Positions 1-13,416 of a stretch of DNA of 64,000 nt are shown here, piece by piece. Each line of letters begins with the position of its first letter. Within the stretch, counting starts at the first letter, position 1. The translations under genes were made by a program, and so were the position numbers. This DNA is from Platycnemis pennipes (taxonomy: Eukaryota; Arthropoda; Insecta; Odonata; Platycnemididae), in NCBI GenBank assembly GCA_933228895.1, contig OW121856.1, positions 24,011,805 to 24,075,804 of the forward strand, read 5' to 3'. A model generated the notes under the pieces. It had not been told where the DNA came from. It saw only the letters and a program-made list of their open reading frames with translations, and ran no database searches.

Positions 1-208
1 ATTTTACCGTTCAAAATGTAGCTTGAATTTATTATTTATCCCATCTAACAGACGAAATTTAATATGAGAATAATGAATCTTCCTCATCGAAACGGATGAA
101 TTGACAGCTTTCTCACAAGTGCGAAAAAGTGCTACAATGTTGCGACATTTCTATGCATTGGTGCGACGCGTAGCTATTTCGCGGATAGATTTCAACGGGC
201 TCTCATGA

Positions 209-334
209 TTTTTCATAAACACATTTGATTTACATTTGATTGCCACAAGTTTAAATGAAGTGCTGCGTGACGATGAAGAAGATGAAAGTGATGAGGGCAT
301 CATCCCAAAAAAGAAGACATCCTCCAGCCATTAA
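209..334 (+). other. Short acidic open frame, possible terminal exon or repeat fragment
   Basis: A 41-codon stretch without an internal stop ends in an acidic/basic tail (RDDEEDESDEGIIPKKK) and a TAA at 332-334. It has no ATG of its own. A similar upstream phrase (ttgattgccaca followed by tttaaa) recurs near 690-725 without the acidic tail, which suggests a repeat rather than a host exon. I do not recognise the protein. Acidic tails like this occur in transposase N-termini and in many nuclear proteins, so nothing functional can be claimed. Confidence 0.15.
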
Positions 335-3300
335 ATACCTTGCATCATTTCCCATTACTTCACGAAGTTGATGATGATTTTATAGATAATTTAAGAAAAA
401 TTTAAAAAGTAATCCACTCAAATTGGAATGGTAAAAAGTGCAAAAAAAACATCACAAAATATTTTTTTTAAAGTTAATTCCGTAAATGAAATTTTACTTT
501 CAGAGGGGTTTTTCTTCATTATCATTTTGCCCAGGCAGTTTATTTGTTTGCTATGCAATGCTAGTTAACTTTCTTTGAGTGCTGTACTTTTTATTTAATT
601 ATCTAGGATAACTTTTTTAAACCCTTATTTTCAAATTTTATCTCTGTTCAGTTCATACTCTTCCACTTGCATGATTTTCTAATTATTTACACCCTTGATT
701 AACACTTGATTGCCACATATTTAAACGCTAAATCTGTACTTTTGCCTGAGCAGCCAAAAAGCTAGATGATTATGTTCTAAAATTCTATTGTACATTTGAT
801 TTAAAATATAATTATCTCTCCACCATAATTAAAATAGTTAAAATTTTTACAGTGTAATATGTATGCAATAATGATCCCTTGGTAGTGAAAATAGTTCCAA
901 TGTCATTGTATTCTCAAACGTTGTGAAATCTTAGCATATTTTTTAAAATCCGCTCATATCTTGATTTTATATAACACCCCATTTTTGGGTCCCAAGGTGT
1001 TATGTAAAATGAAGACTACTGTAATGCTTAAGCTTAAACTCATGTTTGTGTAAGTACAAAATTAGTACATGCATAGATAAGTCTCTACTGCAATTTCAGT
1101 GTGCTTAAATCTCGCTCGATCTCGCTCGAGATTCAAGATTTTTTCAAATTCTCGCTCGATCTCGCTCGAATTAAAAAAACCCCTGCTCGCACAGCCCTAT
1201 AAATTTCATCTCGACTGAATTTTCACGTTTGATTAACTGCTTTGGTTTTTCCGCCACAATTCTACTACTCGAAAATTAGGACAAATATTATCTATTCAAT
1301 TAGATTTTAGAACGGTATATTGGCGATGATGCTTTCTCATTCACAGCTCTTGATTGCTTGCCGAAAGCAGTTAGTTACTTATCAGACTACTCGTTCCTTT
1401 GGATGTGTTTACGATATGGAACCAGTCATGTTGGGCACATATCGTGCTGTGCTCTTTTCCAATTATTCACATGATAATTATCAATAAATTTCAAATTACA
1501 TTAATTTTATCCTTTAACATATGTTACTCTCACAAATAAATAGCGTAGTTATGTCATAGTAGACAAATGGTTATAATATTCATAAAGTTACGAAAACAAC
1601 ACCATCATTGCCAATGTAAATTTTAAATGGACAATTTTCCAACGACTCTCCTCAAAAGGGCTAAATTAACCGTTTAAGAAAGAGCAGAGGTTACCAACGT
1701 CAATTCTTTTTGATGCCCTCACACTATTTATTGCTACCCTTTGACTCCCATTTTCCCATTCCCATAAATAAGATACACTACCGTAAAATTTAGTCATCTC
1801 CCAGATAATAGTAGCAACAAAAGCAAAGATATTAGAGATAGCATGGAATTTCCTGAAATTAGGAGGAAAACGAAAAAAAAGATTAAAAGCTCCAATTGTT
1901 TGCACCAAGAAATATAAAAATTACCATAGATATGAAGGAGATGCAAATTTAAACTGGCATTGAAGACATATTTTTTCCATCAGCGAAGTACTATTCATAT
2001 ATTTTGAATCAACGTAAAGGGAAAAACTGTTACATAGCGTATTTTTCCTTAGAACCGATATAATACGAAACAATAATATGATATCTGTCGTAGGCACAAC
2101 CGATATAGTCTTATATTAATAAAATGATGACTTAATACCAACCGTAGTATTTTAGAGTATCTTGAGTAGTCAAACGCAAAAGATTCTAATTGAACTAAAA
2201 TAAAATTAGCCAAAATCAAATACAGTGTCATTTTTTATTTACAAAATATTATGCTACACTTACGCTTTAAGCACTTATAACATTTTTTATTCTAGGTATT
2301 ACATATTATTCGTGCATGAACTTCCGTGCATATTCAGTCATGAACCCCACTGCATACAGGCTGTTGCAGCTGAGGGTACAATGTTGTTTGTATAGCGTGG
2401 CGTAATTATTAGAGTGATGGCTAAGTACTCTAGCTTCATGACTAGACGAAGTCTATCGTCGGCATGTGCGTATTACTTCGCATCTTGTTTCACCATATTC
2501 TTAAAACTTTCCGACACAAAATATCATTCCGCCCAATCTATTGGTGCTAAATTTAGGTTCTAGTCCCAACGAAAGGTGGGTTGCTTTTGGCCTCCCTCCC
2601 GCAACATAAAATCCTCTGGAGGGGACATGAGATGCCAACAAGCACCATCCCCTGGAGATGGCAAATGGTGGATGAAATTTCCTGTCAGTTTTCCGTTGGT
2701 TGAACGGGACGGCAAATGGTGTTAGCTTATAGGAAGGCTCCAGAATTGGGGACCTTCATCTATGTATAAGGAGAGCCCTTCAAGCCACCTCATGAGTGTA
2801 AGGTAGGGACTGAAAACAACTGAATACACACTGCGATCATACTTTGATGTCAACGTATTACTGAGAATGATATTAACGTTAAAATTTCTTTTTTACATAT
2901 TCTTCACAGAAATCTTTGAGGAATAGCACAAATAATCAATGCAATTTCATTTAGTTTTCCATGCGGAAAAAAAACCAATATATATGTATTATCACCTTAT
3001 GCTACTTATATCCAAGATAAATTTGGTTCAGTATATATTAATCTACTAACATGTGGTGTTCCAAATTGTATTATGAATTGAAGGGAGAATATTTTTCAGT
3101 TAGGCATATCTGAGTTTGTCACCTTAGCGGCGTTATGAGAACAAATTGCGTAGAGAAGGATGGGATTTTATAATCGATCGGTGATAAGGTCTATTTCATA
3201 ATCTTATCTGCATTATTCTCTATGCCATTATAAAGTGGGGTCATAGTGTAGGAAGGTTTCATTCTCGTATCAAAAAGCTTTATTACGGCCTGAATTTTCC

Positions 3301-6080
3301 GAAGCAAATGTCTCCAGGAACTCAGGAACACAATTAGGTCCTCATCATAAAATTTATTAAGATTGTAAAGATCAAAGAAATTGAATGGGGAGGAGAGGAG
3401 CCTGTGGGAAAGACCATAGCCCTACCAAACAATACCATATTTTTTGTATTGGTTAAAAAAAGATATTGCGATGTGAACATGCTAAATCAAACATTTCTTT
3501 GTCTTATAATTAGAATATTTTTCCGATATAAAACAATATTACAATTAAAATGTGAAGTAAATAGCAAATGTTTTCAAATAAACAATTAAAAGATATTGAA
3601 CAATATCACTTTGATTGAAATGGGCAACTAACTGAAAACATTATTGCAATTTCCTTACGATAACTCAACGTTTTCTAAGAAAGCGATACTTTTTCGCACT
3701 ACCGGGAAAGAAGACATAGTGGAGAAATCCATGTTATCTATGCATTGAATTGACATAATTTTAAGAAACCATACGTGAGCTTCTAGCGATGTCCCGGCTG
3801 TTTTCAAGCAATGCCCATTTTTTTGATCCACCTGCCCCTATTTCTAACGACCAACCCTCATCATGCATGTCATTCTTGTTTCCACTCGAAAATATGGTCA
3901 TTGTATTTTTTATATCGTTCAATATTTGATAAAGATTCTATTTTTAGTTTTTCTGCTATAATTACCATTTGGACTTCCAAATTATTGATAATAAGCTTCA
4001 GGGTGCATTTTAACGTTGACAATTTCTCTTCGTAAATCACGACGAAATCATAAGGAAGAAATAATTGGCGGATAGTGTAAACGACTAAAATATGAAATCA
4101 GCGATCTGCATGCTCGTTTATTCATCTTTATTGGTTAGAAAACCAAAGGTTAAATATAACGAGAGCAAATTTAAATTGATTTTTGCTCCAGAAATTGAGA
4201 TAATTTTATTAAAATATCGCATAAACCACTGTAAACCCAAAAAATTCCGTTATTTAAGATATAAAATCAAATAAGCTCAAAACGATTGCATATTTTTATG
4301 TCAAAACAAACACTTATTGACTTACACAAGATAAATAATGCAAGCCCGGTTTCAGCTGCTAAGTGAACTTCAAGTTCATGACTATATTCCGAGTCAGAAA
4401 CATACTCAAGTTTTTAGACGGAGATAGAGAAGCGAGAGGAAAGCAGGCATGGGATTAGCGGATGAGAGGGGGAGGGAAGTGACCATTAACAAAGTTTGGA
4501 AAATTGATGCCATTCAGGGGGTGATTTGATTTTCACACAAAACCGATCGAAACCATTGCTCACGGGTGGCCATTTTCCGTCCTTCGCCGTACAATGCAAT
4601 ATACTGGGTATAACAATGACATTTAAGGTTTCTTCGGCAAATTATCGGATAGGTTTTCGTCCCCTTTAAAAAGTCTTCACGCATGTGTAAACTTGACATC
4701 GAAAAATAGTGGTTAAACATAAATATGATATATCTTATGGACTCCATCCATGATTACAAACAGAGGTCTACTACATATAGTAAACCAGCACATCGAGATA
4801 AATTTGTAGTCAATAAATCGTGCCAGTCCCTTTCTCACAAGCATACCTGCTTTTATTCGATGATTTACCGTCCTATAAGCATCAGATTATCTCTTACAGA
4901 TTGTAACAGTGATATTCATATTCATAGTTTGATTAAGGGTATAAGTTGCCCAAATGCCCATGGTTTTAAATAGAAAACTAAATGTCTAGCCTCTTTAATG
5001 TCCAATTTCTTGCCACGCTTCAAGCTAAAAAATAAAATCAGAAGACACAAAATCCCCTTATCGGGCCTCAGCCATATTTCATTTCTTACTATATCCCAAG
5101 GAAAACTATCATACTAATTTTTAATATAACAACGACTCAGGACGACCATAACATAACTCCAAAGATGCATATGAATCGTTTTAGAGTAGTAGTTTGTATA
5201 TAATGACATTTCAGGTCTACATGGAAACTAACATCAGCCCAATAAGGTGAAATTTTAAATCCAGAACTAGTGAACGTTAGATATGCCTAATATAAGGACT
5301 GCCTTTCGCATAGCTAATACTTGAATTGGGCCATCGAATTGATAATAAACCAATCATATTACATTAAATCGAGAAGGGCTAGAAGATGGGCGTCTGGGAG
5401 CAGCGGTTGATTGGCCTTGTGAGAAGTTCAAGTCAACTCCTGAATCGCATCACAATCTCTAACCCATCTTCCTCGTTAGTCGTCACCCTACCCTCCCCAG
5501 TAGCCACGTGCTCACTCCCCTTCGGTTCATCCTTCCTCCCAATAAATATGCGTATATACATTGAGGTAAAAGCTAGACATGCACCTGAAGATGGCTTAAA
5601 ATCCGAAACTAAGCGTGTATAATTAATTATGTGGAAGTGTTTGCTTTTACTAACCATTAACATCCATTCATCAACAAAATACTTGGAATTTTGAGCATAT
5701 GATAGAGCCCTTATAAAACTCGTAGCATTCAAAGTGTTTGTACATTGTAAATGCAAAAATGCGAGACATTGGTTAGTAATAAATTATCTGCTGCAATGGA
5801 AACATTTAAGCTGAAAGTCAAACTCAACGACAGCTTTTAGAACCACTGACAAAATAATTGCTGTACCACTTTATTTTTTTAAATCTGTTTACATACACGA
5901 AATTATTGCAATGATTGCTTGCAAAATAAAGTTTTTCTGAATTATGATACTTTTTTCTAAAAATATACTAAGAAAACCATTGGTGGGAAGAGAAATGTAT
6001 CTTATGTGCAGAATTAATACACATACATATCAGGTATTTGAGGAATTACAAATGCATATACTGTGAAGTTAGGACTGTTT
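335..6080. other. Anonymous AT-rich non-coding DNA
   Basis: No supportable gene. Frames of 60-107 codons here lack recognisable motifs and fit chance in AT-rich DNA. Local details: a GCTCG-rich simple repeat at about 1108-1172, where the phrase ctcgctcgatctcgctcga occurs twice; a moderately GC-rich patch at about 2560-2830 that looks like an interspersed-repeat fragment but has no ends I can define; and a short GA-rich patch at about 4415-4480. Confidence 0.5.
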
Positions 6081-6089
6081 TCAATCAAT

Positions 6090-6600
6090 GAATCATTTTT
6101 TTAAAGTCAATTTTTCTTTTTTTGAGGGACATGTAGAATCCAGAGAGAAGAAGATATAAGTACGTAATGAAGGATTTATGACACGAATGTGGCCGTTGGG
6201 GTGGTGATGGTTTCTGAGGAGTATACAGGAGGAAATTCGGAGATCGCGTAGGGAAAGATGAGGCGAGAGGAGAGATGGGGAAGACGGGTGTCGCGCCCAG
6301 GAAAAGGGGCGATAAGAAAATGCCGAGCAGAAGGAGAAGCGAGGTGGGGAGCGACATGGACGAGCGGATAAGGGAATGAAAAATGGAAAAAAATAGGCAT
6401 GGGAAGGAGGACGGAGAATGAGAAACATAAATTGGCAATTTTATGAATCAGGAGAGACAGAGGTAGCAGAAGAAGGGGGGAAAGGACCGAATGATTGAGA
6501 AGGGGGTGGCTAAAGGGGGAGATGATAGAGTCAGGGGGACATGAGAGTGGTAGTAAAGACTGGGAAAGAACATTGGAAAGGGAAAACCTTAGCTTGCAGC
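6090..6600 (+). repeat. GA-rich (polypurine) island
   Basis: About 500 bases in which the plus strand is dominated by G and A (runs such as gaggcgagaggagagatgggg). Open frames of 111-148 codons on the minus strand are a by-product: they translate to S/P/L-rich low-complexity peptides with no domain, and two of them overlap in different frames. Several similar islands occur in the window (15.1, 20.2, 25.8, 28.3, 62.5 kb, and with the opposite strand bias at 43.7 and 49.2 kb). I cannot tell whether they share ancestry. Confidence 0.5.
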
Positions 6601-8320
6601 TAGTTTTTGGGAGCAGGCGCATAAAATACGCCTGTGAGAACAGACTGATAATAAAAATGCCGGCTTTAAAGTTATTGTTTCAGGCCACTTGAATCCATAG
6701 CAGACCTTAGATGATTAATAAATGCTCTATAATGGTCATACAACTATAAAAGCAGGTTTTTTTAGTGTTTAGTCATACGCTTATGCAATTATATACTGTT
6801 GTTTCAATATTACTTGTTCGAAATAAAAATTGAATTTGTAAATTTTAAAGCGATTAATATCAACACTTTAAGACCATATTGAAAGCCACAGCCATGCCCC
6901 TACTTACATTTTCCTCTTCCTGACAATTATATAGTTTCTGATGAAGCTGTTGATTTTACTTTTATTATTTCCTATGAAACAATACATATTGAAGAGGGAT
7001 ATCAAGTGGAACGTAGGAGCTCTGGGTAGAAGTAGGCGTTTATCCATTCAGACTCATCTACTATGGTAAACCGGACAATAAAAGATAATTGTGAGTTATA
7101 AATTATGATTCATGGTTTGCCTTCAATATTTATTCACAAAATACTTTTTACATCCAAAATGCTATTAACATAACATACCTACTCAAGTCAGGAAACTTCT
7201 ATAAATTCATTGCAGGCTATGCTGGCTTTAAGAAATAAGGCTGTACTAAACACACTTTTTTCAGGGACCTTCTTAGCTGCAGCGTTTTAAAAACTCTTAA
7301 AACCCCATTTCATACGGATTTCGGAGAACATGCAGGAGTGCTCATTTAATCTTTAATATGTACAGCAAGTGCATCCTAAAGCCATAAGAGTTAAAATAAT
7401 CAAGAAATTAACCGTTTATGGTCATTTATATGGTTGCAATAGACATCAGTCAGAGAAAAATGATTCGGAGGTAGTTCTTTCAAAGTAAATTGAAGTTAAA
7501 ATCAATAACTAATGGCATTGGTTCTAGGTGTATTCCAAGTAATTTTCACTCAAACTCATATTTTTTTCTAAATTTTGAACTTGCTAATTAAAATAGAACA
7601 GAGCATCTTCCGGGCAGTCAATCGTGTCGGCTAAAAGTTGGCGAGAACAGTTTTACCCTGTCGTATTGAATGGGTCCTAGGGTGATGTTCTCCTGCCCTC
7701 AGGGGAAGGAAACCACTATGGCTACATTCTACTGACACGACGAGAGACCCGAGAGAAGGAATCCGATACCGGACGTCACCTAACCTGCAATACGACTAAT
7801 TGAACTATGACAATATGAACTAATTGTGGAAATTACAGAAGGTGGGTGATCGAATAAAGCTCACCCTTATAATAAGAAAGGCTCTGCCATGAAATATATA
7901 CAATTTATAAAATTTTAAGCTAATCGGGAAATATTACTGTTCCTCGTTTTAAGAAATTGTAAATTTCACCAACATGTTCAAGTATGCACCCTGCAAGCTA
8001 GAATAGGGGTGCTTAAATTGTGATGAATTTATGGTAGGCATCTGCTCTAGTCCTGTGGATGTACTTTTACTAGTATGTGCATTAACAAGTTAACAGTCCA
8101 TATAACAATCAACAAAATAATTTTCAGAAACCAGGAGTACCTACACATGAAAATTAGCTTTGAACTTTTAACAATCCTAATCATTTATCTGCCAGAGTGG
8201 TAACATGGAGCATGCTATAACATAGTATCTATCACCATTGGATCAGTGAGAGAAAGTTTAAAGCCGTAAATGAAATCGTAATGAGTTCAAAATTTAGGTG
8301 AATCCTTTTCATTTTTAGTT
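6600..8320. other. Anonymous AT-rich DNA with one GC-richer patch
   Basis: No gene seen. The patch at about 7605-7800 is GC-richer than its surroundings, with a phrase containing cgtgtcgg near the left and gacacgacg near the right, perhaps an eroded repeat. The rest is AT-rich without recognisable structure. Confidence 0.4.
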
Positions 8321-8324
8321 CATT

Positions 8325-8730
8325 GTACGGGGGAAATTGTTACTTGCCAAGCCCTCGACTCTCGGACTCGACGTGGACGGCGCTACAAGTTCTCTTGTGG
8401 TCTTCCAAGGGAATAGGGAATATTGCCCTAAGGGCCCAAAACTCTTTCCTTTCTTGTTGGTGGGCCGCTTCGCTCCCATCTCCGGCTCCATACTCCCCGA
8501 CTTGATACCCGCGTGGCAGCCAGGGCCGGGGACCCACCCCCTCAACCCGCCCCACGCAATCAAACAGCCCGGCCCTCCCGTGGGTTGCAAGTGCGGGGCA
8601 TGTGACCTCGTTAGCGTGGAATGTACTCAGACGCCCCTGGCGGCCCTTGTCGGGGGCGGGGCGACAGAGGCGGCCAGGGGCGAAGCGAATTGGGACGTTG
8701 GCCACAGGATTTACAGTCCGTCATGTGAAA
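8325..8730. other. GC- and CpG-rich block, open on both strands
   Basis: Sharply GC-rich compared with both flanks, with many CG dinucleotides (ctctcggactcgacgtgg and others). A 144-codon plus frame (8337-8771) and a 121-codon minus frame (8340-8705) run through nearly the same bases. That pattern follows from high GC content and is not proof of coding. Neither translation matches a family I know: the plus one is P/G-rich with a short cysteine cluster (CKCGAC), the minus one resembles a translated repeat. It could be a CpG island near an unseen promoter or a young GC-rich repeat. I favour the repeat. Confidence 0.3.
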
Positions 8731-9094
8731 AGGGGGTAGGCTTAAAATTCTCAGGGGAGAAACTTGCATAACGTCACTAAATTAATTGTTTTTTGCTTTG
8801 AAGGGAAACGAGAAGAATTTATCCAATTGGATATAAAACATATTAGAACACAATCCTTTGAGAAGTAGAGACGTTACGATTTAATGAAATGAGGGATGAT
8901 TTCTTCAAACATTCACTCAGTGTTCAACCCGAAGTTTGGTTTAATAGACGTGGGTAGAGTCCACTCCGCGCTAAGGCATTGTCAAATGAAACTTGCATAT
9001 CCAGGGTATAAGGACCAGTCTCTTTCCCTGGGCCACATGCGTTTTCCCACGGAAATCTATCGGTAAAAAAAATCGCACAGCGAGGATTTATGTG

Positions 9095-9190
9095 CGGGTG
9101 TGCAAAGAGGTTTCATCCGGATTAGAACTAGGAACCATGCAGTCTGTAGCTCGTCGCTCTGTCCACTATTCCACCATACTACAGATGCAT
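9095..9190 (-). repeat. tRNA-like SINE head
   Basis: On the minus strand a stretch resembles an RNA polymerase III internal promoter. An A-box-like sequence (gtggaatagtggacagagcg) is followed about 30 bases on by a B-box-like sequence (gttctaatccgg; consensus GGTTCRANYCC). The spacing fits a tRNA-derived SINE, but the acceptor and anticodon stems are not convincingly paired, so it is not called as a tRNA gene. Confidence 0.35.
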
Positions 9191-9239
9191 AATAATTCGG
9201 CACGCGATGCAGAGCAGTCTTTCTCGCCAAGTTCGTAGA

Positions 9240-10625
9240 AGTCCAATATGAGATAAAATGAAATTTTAGATTCTAAATTTTTGGACCTCGTCTAAAATAT
9301 TATGGATGCACGCATGTGAGATGTGAATGCAGTAACTTTTACCAGTATATATGAATGTTTTTCAGCATTAAGAGAAGATTTGTTCCTAATTTCAGCCATA
9401 GTTAATTTAGTAAGGTGACCAAGTATATGGATGAATGCTGACAGGAAACATTTTCGTGTTGTAGTTTGGAGTACATTCAAAATCCCCCGCTTGTCCTTAG
9501 TTTAAAAAGTGTTCAACTTTACTCTTCCGCGTAAAATAATTGTCAAAAACAGAAGTGATCGATACAACCGACAATATGATTGATCAGGAAAACAAGTGTA
9601 GACATTACGCTTAATTTTTATTCTAAATAGGACATTTTTTTCGACTTAAACATTTTTTACGACATACCCTATAAATTCAGACGTGCTACAACCGATTATT
9701 AGCATCGAATTAGAGAGTTCATCCTGCCGAACACTATTTATAACGACATTATTCAAGGTAGGCTAAATTATGATAAGCTATATCTAAATGGGGCTAAAAG
9801 AAAGTATTTCCTTCTTCCTCCAACCTTAAGATACTCTCTAAAGAATGATAAATGAAAAAGTGCTGATCAAGCCTAGCTACTAGGAGAGGAGAGAAAGTAT
9901 GTTTTTAATATATAAAACACATAATAACATTGAATGGAGGGAATATCTTAATGTAGATGATTCCTGATAGCTTATTAGGAGAGAAGATGCTCAAGGTGAG
10001 AGAGGAAGAAAACAAAAGGTGGCTATTTGAAGAATTGGGAGGATAGTTGTTGGGAAATATTTATGAGAAGCTTGTTGTATAACAGTATTCTTATCATTGG
10101 TAATGTTAGCTATAAGAATGGCAACTGGCATGGGAGGGTCAGACAGGCAAGAGCTCTCCAACAATCAACCATTGTTGTCAGAAAACAGATTATCTGCATA
10201 GGAGAAATAATCGCAACAAATTTTACATATATTTAGATTGAAAATATTGTATGCTAATATAAAGTGAAGGTAAGGATACTATTTATTACTGCTGGTGGAA
10301 CGATCTTGGATCAGTGGCACAATTACTGATGTTTTCCATCGTATGAAAGATAGGATAACATAATAATCGTAATCACAAGATGCTGTTTGGGAAAATAATT
10401 GAAGTGGTTGAAAACAATATGGAAACTAGGTAAATTATAGCAATGATATCCATGAAATACGATAACAAAATTTAGACTTGATGAGGATTGAAAGAGATTA
10501 CAGCGTTATCATTTGAATTGTATGTTTAAAAAGGGGTTTAAGCAAACAGAATCGTATTTAAGAGAGAAAATGAAGAAAAGTTCCCAAAGCCCAAGGAGAG
10601 AGATAAACGCTTGAATGACATTTTA
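9240..10625. other. Anonymous AT-rich DNA
   Basis: No gene, repeat boundary or RNA structure that I can support. Short frames here have no recognisable motifs. Confidence 0.4.
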
Positions 10626-10628
10626 GGA

Positions 10629-10636
10629 GTGTATAA
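10629..10636. repeat. Left 8-bp target site duplication
   Basis: GTGTATAA directly abuts the left tip of the hAT-like element and is matched exactly at 14579-14586. Confidence 0.8.
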
Positions 10637-11226
10637 TAGGGTGGGCCGAAAAAAGGTTTTTTTTCCGGATCAAATTTGCCCTATGCGGGAAAGTTGTGTA
10701 CTTATATCAGGATCTTGCATGCAAAAGTTTTTCGAAATCGGATAATATTAACCACTGCCGCCCGAGCTCTAAAGTTTAAAATTTTGCGAGAATTCAGGCG
10801 GAAATGGGAAACAAACGGTTATGGAGAATAATTTGTTGCAAATACTGGAAGATTGGTAAATATCAACGATAGATACATGTCTTTAGATTACAAAACTGAA
10901 ATGTGAAGTTTATTTGACGAAATCTATGGCTTATACGATGCCTAAGAATAAACGGCTAATTTAGAGTGTAGGCAACCCGCACAACGACAAAAAATTTTAC
11001 ACGCACCGAGCATCACTTCAAATAGATCACTTTTGGGAGCCGTATTTGGGGTAAATGAATATTTTTTCGAATGCAGTTCCTTTATAAATGTCTCATACTT
11101 CATTTGGGTATAGATAATACATTAAAACAGACGGTAAAGTTAATTTTTTTAAACAAACCTCAATTATGATGAAGAATTTTTTGCATGTTGAGCTATTGCC
11201 ACAAAAAAAATCAGTTAATCAAGGTA
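10637..11226 (+). repeat. Left terminal inverted repeat
   Basis: Reverse complement of 13990-14578 over its whole length with sparse substitutions. Matching landmarks include gatcttgcatgcaaaa, ctgccgcccgagctctaaag and caggcggaaatgggaaac. The inner boundary is where ttaatcaaggtacc stops matching. Confidence 0.85.
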
Positions 11227-12063
11227 CCCCTTCCTTCCTTCAGAACCCCTTCCTTCAGAATATATCCCAAATCTTTGCTTATGATATCAGTTATTAAAGG
11301 TGGCTGAGTTACCGCTTTTGTTTTCCAGTCAACTAAGTGTCATCTTGTGCCTCAAAATTCATAGTTGGAAGTTCGAATTTCCTTAATTCCTTCTTCTGAT
11401 CTTCTTCTGATTTTAATGTTTTCGACGGCCGTTTAACGGAACGGTCTTCTCTCATAGGCTAGCATTGCAAGCAGAATATTATCTGGGTGAACAAAGAGAG
11501 TGTTTCCCTGAATGATTGAGTAAAGGCGTAATTTGATGTCTCGAGTCATATATTTCATGAAATGTATCATGTTCATGATATTCTTCGGACCTTCCGTGCA
11601 TTGTGGTCTTAATTTTATCGCGAACCACATAGGAGTTTATACTTTCATCACGAAAGTTGCCAATGTCATCTGATCTTTTGAAGGAGTTTCGGTTGAAACA
11701 TATAATCGAAGAATGCGAATTGCTGTAGTGGTCCACCTGGAATGAACCATTTTCCCCGGACTTCTCGCTGAAAGACTCTCCAGATATTCTCCACTTGAAA
11801 AAGCACGTGGTCTCCTTGAGAAACAATCCCGATATCAACTAGAAGCATGGATGCAAGTGCTGCAGCAGCTCGTTTCGATATACAGAATCTTTTACAGGCA
11901 GACGCAAATCTAGACAAATTTAAATTATTTACACCCACCTATTTTCAAAAAATCATCAGCATCACTTGCGTCGCGTAATTCTTCATCTGCAGACGTTTCA
12001 TCACCTGAGTCTTTCCAAATCTCAGGAACGTCTTGCTCAGGTAGCGTGGAACATTCTAATGCT
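11227..12063 (-). pseudogene. Broken transposase, CHTQAVER-motif family (left piece)
   Basis: On the minus strand the reading shows, in order: an acidic stretch (11945-12063, SGDETSADEELRDASDADDF); an N-terminal block with ISKRAAAALASMLLVDIGIV (about 11820-11890); then, after a large internal deletion, a block with MWFAIKLRPQCTEGPKNI and HPDNILLAMLAYER (11430-11630). It then continues toward the C-terminal segment that 13417-13625 holds as an inverted copy. Blocks of this kind (SxRAAAAIAS...L.DIG; WF.IK; HP.N.LLAML) appear in that order in a family I remember from arthropod proteomes without an assigned name. Frameshifts, a stop and the loss of the middle, where catalytic acidic residues would be expected, make it non-functional. 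The family match is from memory. Confidence 0.6.
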
Positions 12064-12189
12064 CTTTTTATTTCTAACCTATTTCATTTCCTCTTCCTCT
12101 TGCTAGTTTCCTTGACATCAATGGCACTGATATTCAATTTTCTATTACTACTCTGGTCCTGAAGGAATACACCTTCTAAAAATGGCACT

Positions 12190-13240
12190 TTGGTGGCCAA
12201 TCAGTTCACATGCCGCAACATGAAACAGCTGACACGCGTGACGAAGGAAGTCTTGCTTCAGATCAACGAAAGTCTTCTTGTTGACAGATTATTGCGGTAT
12301 TTTCCATGGTATTGGCCATGGCTTTTAAGCTTTTTCTGTATCTTCGCCATTGCTTTAATCTTCTTGCAACCGAAACCACAATACGCTGCACAATGTAGTT
12401 ATTCACTCACAGCAATGAATACCAACTGACTGACTACCTCAAGCTTATGAATTGAAATACGCATCTTGCCCGACAACGGAAGGGAATCCCCAAGGAAAAT
12501 AAAATATTGCAACGAATATGGTGAGTTTATGAGTAAGATAGTAACAGCATGAGATGAGGGAGTTTAAACATCAGTTACGAGGGTTTACAATGGGATATGT
12601 CTTGTATGAGAATTCTGTGCCGTTTTATCACCGAAGTATTCACGATCAACTCATAACTGGGGCCGGAGAAGGATAACCTCCGTCCTCCGTCTCATTCATA
12701 CTTCCTTAACTCTACCAGTGGCCATTTTTATCATACCTGACTCTCGTCGAACTAGCTGTACCTGCAATCGCTTAGGCAGTAGTTAACTCCCGGTTTTGCA
12801 AGAAAGTGCCATTTGGAGGAACACGTATATACCGTGCATAGAGATAATGCGTTGATTATGGAACTTTTCGGTTTATCATTTCCTACAGTGAACCATTACA
12901 ATTTATCAAAGTTCTTAGAAAAAGCTACTATCTTCTGATGAGTATATCGTAGATATATCAGTCTTTTTTAACAAAAGAATTCGTTTGGACTCCACTAGTG
13001 TATTAAAATGTCTGATTCGTAGTATCTTTCCCAGCGCGCAGCCCGCTTTGTCTCCGAGTGAACACCCACTCCTTTTGCAATCTAATTCACTAGCATTTAC
13101 GACACAAGAATTCGTTGGATTTGCGAAGAATATCTGCAGCTCAAGGGAACAAGAACCAATTATTGGATATTGCAGTATACACCGAGGAAATTAAATGTTT
13201 GAATCACCTTTGCGATGAATATCAGGCCGTGATTCTTCGC
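12190..13240. other. Central unassigned part of the hAT-like element
   Basis: About 1 kb without recognisable transposase blocks. A 79-codon plus frame (12190-12429) has a hydrophobic middle (WPWLLSFFCIFAIALIF), and a 69-codon plus frame lies at 12985-13194. Neither matches anything I know. This may be captured DNA, 5' regulatory sequence or an eroded part of the element. Confidence 0.35.
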
Positions 13241-13398
13241 CATAATTGAGGTTAGTTTAAAAAAAAATAACTTTACCGTCTGTTTTAATGTATTATCTAT
13301 ACCCAAATGAAGTATGAGACATTTATAAAGGAACTGCATTCGAACAAATATTCATTTACCCCAAATACGGCTCCCAAAAGTGATCTATTTGAAGTGAT
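13241..13398. repeat. Internal copy of inner TIR segment
   Basis: Near-identical direct repeat of 14047-14204 (shared landmarks: accgtctgttttaatgtatt, caaatgaagtatgagacatt, ccccaaatacggctcccaaa). The copy breaks off just after gaagtgat and joins the transposase piece, marking a rearrangement junction near 13399-13413. Confidence 0.8.
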
Positions 13399-13416
13399 CA
13401 ATATTTTCCTCGATGA

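Noticed and set aside
5433..5756. 107-codon minus-strand frame
   Set aside because: No motif, and a competing plus-strand frame covers most of the same bases; not defensible as a gene.
6085..6622. Three overlapping minus-strand frames of 111-148 codons
   Set aside because: They lie in different frames of one GA-rich island and translate to S/P/L-rich low complexity.
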